Shown here: positions 38,625 through 45,153 of the stretch, piece after piece
How the letters are laid out: each line of letters starts with the position of its first letter
How positions within the stretch are numbered: position 1 is the stretch's first letter
DNA from: Acidobacteriaceae bacterium
GTDB lineage: Bacteria > Acidobacteriota > Terriglobia > Terriglobales > Acidobacteriaceae
DNA: 46,893 bases
Direction of reading: 5' to 3'
Assembly (NCBI GenBank): GCA_003132405.1
Contig: PKXQ01000056.1
Location: 1-46,893 of the forward strand
Made by a program: the position numbers and the translations under genes
The notes under the pieces: generated by a model
What the model saw: the letters and a program-made list of their open reading frames with translations, nothing else
The model's database searches: none
What the model was told of the DNA's origin: nothing

Positions 38625-39971
38625 GTGCATGTCCCTGTAATTCCGCCGGATTTTCCCAGAAAGTCGGTATTGCTGGATATGTCGAACCGAAGAGTCAGCA
38701 TCATTGAACGAGTCAAACGAGATGGGAAATGGATGTGGGGCGAGAAGTGGGAGCTTCCGGTCAAGTTCACCTTGAAGCAAGGTTCCCGCCAAGGGAAGTT
38801 TTACGTGCTCTGGTATCGCGGTGCCAACAAGGTCTTGACCCCCGTGCCTCAAAACAACGGCGAATCGCTTCCCAACCTCAGCGGAGCCTTGCGCCTAGCG
38901 AAAATCAAGCAGCGGCATCTGGAGGACGAAGCGGACGGCTTGCAACGCCCTGATCCCATCAAGCCAGTGAACCGCATCACCATCCAGGAGGCCGTGCACA
39001 AGTTCGTCACTCAAATCGAGCTCACCAAGAACCCGCTTACCTACAAGATTTATGAGCAGAACCTCCGTGAATATTCAGAATGGACGAAGCTGACCTACGT
39101 CGATGAGATCGACAAGGACCATCTGTTTGAATACCGCAAACACGTCATGGACGGCGGGAACGAGCGTCTCACGGCGGATTGGAAACTGCTGCGGATAAAC
39201 AAAATGGTCAAGACCGTCCTGAAATTGGATCACGGCAAAGGGCCGATCAAGAAATCAGACCTCGGCAAGATGAAGCCAAACGGCGATCCTGATATCTATA
39301 CGCCGTAGGAGTTGCAGGCGTTTTTTGGGGCATGCAGGCCGGACGAGCATCTGCGTTACTCGGCGCTGCGTGAGGCAGCGTTTCGCAAGAAAGAGTTGAT
39401 GTACCTTGAGAAGGACGATGTTCTGGTCTCGCAGCAGATGCTCCAAGTCAAGTCTAAGGAGCGTCGCGACAACGACGGAAATCTGCTTTACAAGTATGCG
39501 GCTAAAGCCGACAGCGAGCGGGCCGTGCCGATCAGCCGCGAGTTGATGGAGAGGATCGTTCAGCACATGGCCTCGCACCGGCATCGGCTTGTCTTCTGCA
39601 CGCGCTCAGGGAAGCCGGACACGCACCTGTGGGACAAGATCAAGTCCGTAGCGAAGCGCGCGGGTCTTGACCCCGCCCGCTTCAACCTGAAGAAGTTTCG
39701 TGCCACGCAGGCGACGCAATGGCTCCGGCCCAAGTGGCTTGGCGGTTTTGGCTACGACATGCCAACCGTAAAGCGACTGCTCGGGCACGAGAAGGACAGC
39801 GACTCGGTCTGGTCTTATGTGCGGCGCGTGGAGAACGAAAACTTGGTCGCGGAAATGAACAGGCAAAAAGAAAAAGGCTCTCCGCTGGACGGGACGAGCA
39901 GACAGCTCAAGGGCCCTGTGGTTGTAACTCAAAAAGGTGCAGTCGCGGTGACGGGTGTCCAAGCTTTCTGA
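38625..39971 (+). pseudogene. Tyrosine-type integrase with in-frame amber stop
   Basis: One continuous reading frame of 448 codons interrupted only by TAG at 39306-39308 (DIYTP-stop-ELQAFFGAC). The family pattern at this point is YTPEEL, so a Glu or Gln codon mutated to TAG is likely. The first part has an arm-like and SAM-like DNA-binding region (PLTYKIYEQNLREYSEW). The second has the catalytic domain: Arg in AAFRKKELMYLEKDDV, a beta-hairpin Lys (LQVKSKERRD), the second box LKKFRATQATQWL, LLGHEKDSDS and the nucleophile Tyr in VWSYVRRV. Without suppression two fragments would be made. A start at 38679 is also possible. Its position next to tRNA-Glu indicates that it inserted the island. Confidence 0.85.
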
Positions 39972-40105
39972 GCCTGATGGATGGTCCATACGGGGAGCGC
40001 AGCAGTTGAAGCCCCCGTTGAGAACCAGAGGACATTCGGCAAAGACGGCCGGGAGCGGGTGCGAAAGGTCCCGCGAAAAGGCGTGGGGGGCCCGTCCTTG
40101 TGTTC

Positions 40106-40411
40106 TCAATGTGTCCGGACGCTGCCTACGCGGGAGAGCCGCCTGAACTCGTCCGCCGTTTCCTCACTCACTACCTCAACGAAGGTAGCGTTCTTGCCTT
40201 CAACGACCGTGATGCCTTTCACCTTCGGCATGTCGCTCCTGCGGCCGCAGTCCGGGCACTGATTGGTGCGGCCCGGCCTGTAGCAGCCCGGCGTTCATGG
40301 GAAGAACCCGTCTCCGCAATCAACGCATATCATCAGGCCGCATTTCACGCACCGCTCGCAGCCGGATCGTGTCAACTCAAAGCTCGTGCCGCCGCTGGTC
40401 TGATCGCCGAT
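40106..40411 (-). pseudogene. Zinc-ribbon protein remnant
   Basis: An open minus-strand frame of 102 codons encodes a cysteine-rich domain with CERCVKCG, CVDCG, PGCY and CPDCGRR, then a short alpha/beta tail (VKGITVVEGKNATFVEVV). It is interrupted by TGA at 40295-40297 between GFFP and TPGC, where a Trp codon (TGG) would be expected. The 5' end has no start codon and abuts the Nmad2 fragment, which reads in the other direction. The four CxxC-type pairs are too ordered for chance. This is a broken, 5'-truncated small gene of unknown role. Confidence 0.55.
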
Positions 40412-40818
40412 TCAGGGCAAAGAAGCCGACCTATACTGGCGGACTCCGCAAGAAGTGTGGCGACAACATCTACGAGCCTCAGGCTTCAGGAGGAGGCTAC
40501 CGTCAACTCCGCTCTATGCATTCGAACGGAGATTCGGAGGACGAAGAAAACAAGGCGCACGACCTTGGCGGCAAACGCATTCTGGTCTCTGAGACCTTCG
40601 CATATTTCGGCTCCAAGGCGTTGCCGCTGCCCACCCGATTCCAGTCTCTCATCGTTCAGCGCGGTCATCGCTCTCGATTTTCCGACGACTTAAAAGCCGA
40701 GTTCATCCGTCTTGCCGGAAGTGTCAGATTCGGTGTCCATGGAGCACCTCGGCGATGGCCGGACGGCGATAATTCATGGATGAAGGGTTGCGGCTGCACG
40801 CCGCGAAAGAAGAAATGA
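40396..40818 (+). pseudogene. Nmad2-like nucleotide-modification protein, C-terminal half
   Basis: From about 40396 the frame shows the C-terminal pattern of the family I recognise as nucleotide modification-associated domain 2: WSDRRFRAKKP, CGDNIYEP, HSNGDSEDEENKAHDLGGKR, ILVSETFAYFGSKALPLP, GHRSRF and GVHGAPRRWPDGD. The N-terminal half (normally containing the FAPNPF and CKPxIR segments) is missing. The sequence upstream instead belongs to the antisense zinc-ribbon remnant, so a deletion joined the two. An ATG at 40297 could still start a 173-residue chimera. The stop overlaps the Nmad3 start by 4 bases (ATGA), indicating a former operon. The family name is from memory and should be confirmed by a profile search. 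Confidence 0.7.
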
Positions 40819-41679
40819 GAATCATTTTTAGCCGCAAGGGTTTCGACTCGTCTTCGGGAGGCGTGCCGAGTCCTATCTTCCCGGACGGCAGAATGTTATC
40901 GCTGCCTATCCCCGACAGGCTGTCGAGGATCGCTTACGCGGACATTTCCGGCAATAACTGGGCGACCAGTGGGAGAAGCTGTATCGCAGTTGGCAGGCAT
41001 TCCCCCGACGCATCGCGCTCATTTAGACCCTGATCTTGTCTGCGACTGCTTTCCGAGAGGCGAAGGTTGGCGACCGATTTTTGGGCAGGTCGGCTCGGCA
41101 GAAGGCCACCTGAGAAAGCAAGGAGTTTGTAAAGGCGACATCTTTCTGTTCTTTGGGTTATTTCGGAAGGTTGAGCAATCGATCTCAGGGTGGCGATACG
41201 TGAGAGATAGCAAGCCCGTGCACGTATTGTTCGGCTGGCTTCAAATAGCCGAGCGAGTCCCCGTTTCGGCGTGGCCTGTTACCGACCACTGGGCGCTGTA
41301 CCATCCTCACCTCGCACGAGAGCCACACAAAAGCAATGTGATCTACGTCTCCAATGAACGCCTGACACTAGCGCAAAGGGAATGTCAGGGAATTGCTGGC
41401 GCTGGGGTGTTCTCGTTCTTCTCGCCCCTATTGCGATTGACAGCGCCGAAGTCCGACCGCCCCGGTCTTTGGCTGTTGCCCAAGTGGTTCTATCCGAAGC
41501 ATCGTAAATCTGCGCTGAGTTTCCACGGCGACGTATCTCGCTGGAAGAAGTCGAGTAGCGGCACGATGCTGTCCTCGGTATCTCGTGGACAGGAATTTGT
41601 TCTCGACTGCGACGACTATCCAGAAGCGGTAGACTGGCTCGGCGATCTCTTCGATTCCCCTGCCGCTTCGTGTGCTTAG
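40815..41679 (+). pseudogene. Nmad3-like nucleotide-modification protein, frameshifted
   Basis: The start at 40815 gives the typical N-terminus MRIIFSRKGFDSSSGGVPSP of the family I recognise as nucleotide modification-associated domain 3. After about 50 codons the frame changes near 40960-40970. It resumes as GEAVSQLAGIPP, HLDPDL, GWRPIFGQVGSAEGHLRKQG and GDIFLFFGLFRKVE, then NVIYVSNERLTL, LWLLPKWFYP and LSFHGDVSRW at the end. Both parts belong to one protein of about 288 residues. The enzymatic role of the family is unknown; it is predicted to act with DNA-base-modifying enzymes. It overlaps the Nmad2 fragment by 4 bases, so the two were co-translated. Single-base sequence error is an alternative to decay. 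Confidence 0.7.
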
Positions 41680-41689
41680 TTTCAATGCC

Positions 41690-41840
41690 GAAGAAAAACG
41701 ATCCGCAAGACCGCCTCGTCCGCTACCGCCAGATCAAGATTCAGCGCGGTCGGCAGGAAGTCCGGGTAGCACCATTCTCGATCCGGTCTCCTGATCTGCC
41801 GCAAGACAGTCGCAAGTCGCCGAGTTGTCGAAGCTAGGTG
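41690..41840 (+). pseudogene. Decayed partial copy of the 43214 gene
   Basis: The stretch AAGAAAAACGATCCGCAAGA at 41695, continuing CGCTACCGCCAGATCAAGAT, matches the part of the downstream reductase-like gene around 43500-43600 (coding for RYRQIKISVIGRKSGK). Similarity runs for roughly 100 bases with several small gaps and then fades. It has no open frame of its own. It shows that a second copy of that gene existed here, before the HhH gene. Confidence 0.7.
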
Positions 41841-41911
41841 ATGCCCGTCACAGCAGCACATGATCAGTTCTGACACAGTGTTTGCAAACTAAACAGGCAG
41901 GGAGATCAAAC

Positions 41912-42448
41912 GTGGACATCTTCGCTTTCGTGCTCCAGTTCGACCCGTCTGAAATAACCGGACTTGCCGCTCGATACGGTTCCGAACAGGACGAGGAGGT
42001 ATTCAAGGCTGGGAGCTACATCAGGGACGGGAATTACAGCCGCGAAAACCTGAAGGTGATTGTTCGCTGGAAGTCGGCCCGTAAGATTGCCTTCATAGAC
42101 GACAACACAGACTCGGAGATTGCCCGCGCTCTGCGATTCGCCGCTGACACCCGCACCAGCGAGAAATTAGCGGTAGAAATCCTTGACCGCCTGCATGGAG
42201 TAGGCTTACCCATGGCGTCTGCCATCCTTACTGCAATCCACCCGGACAAGTACACAGTCATTGATTTTCGCGCTCTGGAATCCCTTGGCGTAAGCAAATG
42301 GCCGACTGACTCGATTGACTACTACGTCAGTTATTTGCAGAAATGCCGCGAATTAGCTCATAAGCACCATGTGGATTTGAGAACGCTTGACCGTGCACTC
42401 TGGCAATGGTCGAAAGAACACGGCAAGCAGAAAACGGCGTGCGCCTAA
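41912..42448 (+). CDS. Helix-hairpin-helix (DNA glycosylase-like) protein
   Basis: Protein of 178 residues. GTG 41912 is chosen because GGGAG lies 8 bases upstream; a TTG at 41882 is possible. The central segment LDRLHGVGLPMASAILTAI is a helix-hairpin-helix with the GVGxxxA turn that binds DNA backbone. It is followed by HPDKYTVIDFRALESLGV, where the Asp lies at the position of the catalytic Asp of HhH-GPD base-excision glycosylases. The rest is alpha-helical and ends in a basic tail. Length and layout resemble small OGG/HhH-GPD-like proteins, but the family is not one I can name. It lies 17 bases before a nuclease-like gene and probably forms an operon with it. Confidence 0.65.
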   Translation: MDIFAFVLQFDPSEITGLAARYGSEQDEEVFKAGSYIRDGNYSRENLKVIVRWKSARKIAFIDDNTDSEIARALRFAADTRTSEKLAVEILDRLHGVGLPMASAILTAIHPDKYTVIDFRALESLGVSKWPTDSIDYYVSYLQKCRELAHKHHVDLRTLDRALWQWSKEHGKQKTACA

Positions 42449-42465
42449 AGTAAAGAGTTCTGCCA

Positions 42466-43203
42466 ATGAGAAAACCAGAACAAGATCAGCATAGCGGTCG
42501 CACCAGAGTCAGCCCAGTTTTTAAATGGCTCAGCGAACACGGTGGCACAGGTTGGATGACAGAACTGTTGCGCCTCGCGGACGGAATTGAGCTATCCGAT
42601 GGTGTTGGAGAGGTCATCTCTTTGTGGGTTGGGAAAGAGCGAACAGTTGCACCAAGCGCAGGAAGACTAGCGTGGATGATCCGCAACGCACACAAGCTGG
42701 CTCCCGTCGATGGTCGCCAATGGAGGGAGTATCGGCGACGGGTTATCGACAACCCGAAAAAAGAAGAGGCTCTACGCAAGCTTGATGCGGGAGACTTGAA
42801 GCGCATCCCGGCGAAATTGAAGCTCGAAGGTTGTACGCATGCAGATTGCCTCATTGAATGCGAAAAAGCATTTGTCTGGGTCGAAGGGAAACGCAATGAT
42901 TGGCTGTCACCCAACATCAAGTGGGACGTGACCCGCGACCAACTCGCAAGAAACCTCGAAGCTTTGTGGCTATTGGCTAGAAAAGCCGAAAAGGATTTTT
43001 GGTTGTTGATTTGCCATGAGTACGATCTGAAGCACCATGAACAGGAACTCATCAGCGGCTATCGAGCGGGGACGTGGAAAGCCGGGTTTCCACATCTACC
43101 AATGGATGTTAGGACAATCTTTCAGCGGAAAATTGGCACTGTGAGATGGAGCACGATCTTTGATCACTGGCATGATCTAGCAGCAACGTTTGATGAGCAG
43201 TAA
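42466..43203 (+). CDS. PD-(D/E)XK nuclease-like protein
   Basis: Protein of 245 residues. The segment CTHADCLIECEKAFVWVEGK (about 124-143) fits the PD-(D/E)XK core: Asp in ADCLIE, then Glu-x-Lys in VEGK, followed by an amphipathic helix (DVTRDQLARNLEALWLLARK) with the Arg/Gln often found in such nucleases. The N-terminal 110 residues are mainly helical, and the C-terminal part has FDHWHDLAATF. I do not recognise a named family. The codons are intact and the gene follows the HhH gene on the same strand, 17 bases later. Together they could recognise and cut DNA carrying a particular base or lesion. That is inference. Confidence 0.6.
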   Translation: MRKPEQDQHSGRTRVSPVFKWLSEHGGTGWMTELLRLADGIELSDGVGEVISLWVGKERTVAPSAGRLAWMIRNAHKLAPVDGRQWREYRRRVIDNPKKEEALRKLDAGDLKRIPAKLKLEGCTHADCLIECEKAFVWVEGKRNDWLSPNIKWDVTRDQLARNLEALWLLARKAEKDFWLLICHEYDLKHHEQELISGYRAGTWKAGFPHLPMDVRTIFQRKIGTVRWSTIFDHWHDLAATFDEQ

Positions 43204-43213
43204 GGAAGACGTG

Positions 43214-43849
43214 ATGGAAACATGTTTCCGAAGAAATGAGGAGTTGAGACGCATGCCAAACTACCCTGCAAGAGGCGGTGAACTCAGAACGTTCGAGGAT
43301 AATGGCAAATGGACGTATGTGGTGATCTTTAAAGACAAAGAGCACAGACCCGGCATGTTGCCGTTTAGGAAAAAGTACTTCAACAAAGAGCCAGAAGCAT
43401 ATAGGGCGGCGCTTGAGATGTATAAGTATGTAGATGTGCCACCGCAATCTCCCGTCCGTTTCGTAAAAAAGAAAGCTCCCCGACGCGTGCCAACTCCGCA
43501 GGACAACCTCAAAGAACGCCTCTCCCGCTACCGCCAGATCAAGATCAGCGTGATCGGCAGGAAGTCCGGGAAGACAATCTCGATTCCGGTCTGGTTCGTG
43601 CTGGAAGACGAAATGCTGTACCTCCTCCCCGTGCAGGGTTCTGACACACAGTGGTACCGGAACGTGCTGGAGAACCCATCCATTCGAATTGATGCGCGTG
43701 ACGCTGAGGCAGAGTTTCAGGCCGTTACGATCACTGATGCCAAGACAGTGAAATCTGTGGTCGAGAAATTTCGGGAGAAGTACGGGTCAGGAGATGTAAG
43801 AAAGTATTATTCGAAATTCGATGTGGCGGTTGGGGTTGAGACGGGCTGA
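43214..43849 (+). CDS. Deazaflavin-dependent reductase-like (DDN) protein with N-terminal extension
   Basis: Protein of about 211 residues, start at METCFRR behind AAGGA. From about residue 105 it matches the split-barrel fold of F420/deazaflavin-dependent nitroreductases and pyridoxamine-phosphate-oxidase relatives: KISVIGRKSGKTISIPVWFV, LYLLPVQGSDTQWYRNVLEN, then a C-terminal helix with FREKYGSGDVRKYYSKFD. The first 95 residues (MPNYPARGGELRTFEDNGKW, PGMLPFRKKYFNKEPEAYRA) do not belong to that family and look like a separate small domain. The gene may therefore be a fusion made when the island formed. A partial copy of its second half lies at 41690. Cofactor and substrate are unknown. Confidence 0.65.
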   Translation: METCFRRNEELRRMPNYPARGGELRTFEDNGKWTYVVIFKDKEHRPGMLPFRKKYFNKEPEAYRAALEMYKYVDVPPQSPVRFVKKKAPRRVPTPQDNLKERLSRYRQIKISVIGRKSGKTISIPVWFVLEDEMLYLLPVQGSDTQWYRNVLENPSIRIDARDAEAEFQAVTITDAKTVKSVVEKFREKYGSGDVRKYYSKFDVAVGVETG

Positions 43850-43963
43850 CACTTCTCGTTCCACTCGCCTTCGTCGGCTGCACTGCGAGGGGCACTGAGG
43901 CCGCGCCTATATTCCGCTCTAGAGGAGCGACTCGACTGCGCACAGTAGGGAAATCAAACTTCT

Positions 43964-44596
43964 ATGGTGTCCTCGACTCGTGCATCAACGGATAGCAAAG
44001 CGAGATACGAACTGCATCGACCGCCCTTGCTCTTCGAGGTGTTTTTCCAGTTCGCTAAAGTCACTGCTAGCGCGTCGTTTGGCTCTCTTCTCGTTCTCAA
44101 ATTGTGGACGCTTTTGGGCTTCACGGGAAACCACAAAGTATTGTGGACGTTTGGATGCGGGCTGGGTGCTCTTGGAGCGCCTTTTCTAAGCTTTACGCGT
44201 GAAGAGCTGGGGTTATGGAGAATCCAAGCCGACGGACCGTGCAAAACCATCCACATGCATGTGATTCGGCCAAAACGTGTAAGCGTGACCACTAGCAGAT
44301 CATCTCTCCACGATTTTCTGGCTTACAGTCCGACGCAGATAGCAGCGTTGTGCATATTGTTGCTTGGGCCGGGGACTTGCTGTTGGCTGAGTATCAGTGC
44401 GCTCTCGTTGGCACTAAGTCCGTGGGCTGCCGATCTCCACATTTCTCCGTTTTGGGCAGCGAAAGCGATGCTCTTCGCGCCTTTAATTGGGCTGGTGCTA
44501 GGACTGCTCTTTGCTTTGATAGCGACCCCTTTCGTGCTGGTTGTAAGAAGAATCATGCGCCGACACCAAAATGAGCCCTCGGGAGCGGACAAATGA
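43964..44596 (+). CDS. Four-helix membrane protein coupled to patatin
   Basis: Protein of 210 residues with four predicted membrane segments at about 27-52, 58-78, 126-153 and 165-193. A polar loop at about 80-122 lies between the two pairs. It ends in a basic tail (VVRRIMRRHQNEP). I do not recognise a family. The last codons overlap the next ATG by 4 bases, so it was co-translated with the patatin gene. A membrane anchor or effector partner for the patatin is one possibility; nothing in the sequence proves it. Confidence 0.6.
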   Translation: MVSSTRASTDSKARYELHRPPLLFEVFFQFAKVTASASFGSLLVLKLWTLLGFTGNHKVLWTFGCGLGALGAPFLSFTREELGLWRIQADGPCKTIHMHVIRPKRVSVTTSRSSLHDFLAYSPTQIAALCILLLGPGTCCWLSISALSLALSPWAADLHISPFWAAKAMLFAPLIGLVLGLLFALIATPFVLVVRRIMRRHQNEPSGADK

Positions 44597-44781
44597 CCAT
44601 TGATGATCTTCGGAAAGCTCGTATTGGCCTAGTACTGGGCGGAGGCGGGGGCAAAGGTGCGTACGAAATCGGAGTGTGGAATACGCTCAGGAATGTCTAT
44701 GGCATCAAGATCGCCGCCGTTTCTGGGACATCAGTCGGAGCATTGAACGCTCGAGTACCTCGCTCACGTACTCGGTGGTGA
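44593..44781 (+). pseudogene. Patatin-like phospholipase, N-terminal fragment
   Basis: The first 52 residues match the patatin start: the glycine-rich oxyanion loop GLVLGGGGGKGAYEIGVWNT and the nucleophile elbow GTSVGAL (GxSxG). The frame then leaves the family after LNAR and stops within 10 codons. The rest of the domain, including the catalytic Asp (DGG), is missing, so this is a truncated gene. Patatins with this N-terminal pattern serve as lipid-degrading effectors in some phage-defence systems (CapV-type), which fits the island, but other roles are equally possible. Confidence 0.8.
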
Positions 44782-45153
44782 CTGTCCGGATCGCAGTCAC
44801 CATGCCTCTCATCATGCCCGATTCGCAGCCGTGAGGTCGCTTGCGCTCAGCGGTTTCGTGTCGGGCACCGCGAAGATGCGCTCCAGCCACTTGATTTCAG
44901 CGATAGTTTGCTCAGCTTCCATTTCATCTCAATCATCTAGCCACAAGAGGCAAACGGTCAAACTGAAGCGGTCGCCGCGATATCGAAGCCGCTGTGGAGT
45001 GTGCCGCGTTGGTGTGATGGGAAAGAAAACAGTTCGACGAGGAAATTTGGAAGGCATGGAGGCCGTCTTTCGCAGGCTCAATTGACGCAATGTGCTCCCC
45101 GTTTTCGCTTTGTATGCGGCGGCCTGACCCACTACACTTGAACGCATAAAGCC
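44782..45153. other. Decayed right part of the island
   Basis: Apart from the 36-residue minus-strand ORF, this stretch shows no intact gene. Short frames of both strands (up to about 80 codons) have no family features I recognise. It probably marks the end of the accessory region. No copy of the tRNA-Glu 3' end was seen here. Confidence 0.45.
44812..44922 (-). CDS. Small ORF of 36 residues (WLERIFAVPDTKPLS type)
   Basis: Starts at ATG 44922, reads MEAEQTIAEIKWLERIFAVP then DTKPLSASDLTAAN and stops at 44812. The pattern WLExIFxxPDxxPLxxxDxxAAN belongs to small hypothetical proteins that I recall from soil bacteria; those usually continue with HDE-type residues and a PWFRLW end. This copy stops early after NRA, so it may be a truncated member. 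The function is unknown. It lies antisense to the decayed patatin end. Confidence 0.45.
   Translation of the reverse strand: MEAEQTIAEIKWLERIFAVPDTKPLSASDLTAANRA

Noticed and set aside
40295..40297. TGA in the zinc-ribbon frame as a selenocysteine codon
   Set aside because: No SECIS-like hairpin noted, the position fits a Trp codon, and the gene is truncated anyway.
44831..45085. Plus-strand frame with RYRSRCGVC, considered as a transposase zinc finger
   Set aside because: Only a few residues resemble an IS zinc finger, and no transposase domain or inverted repeats follow.
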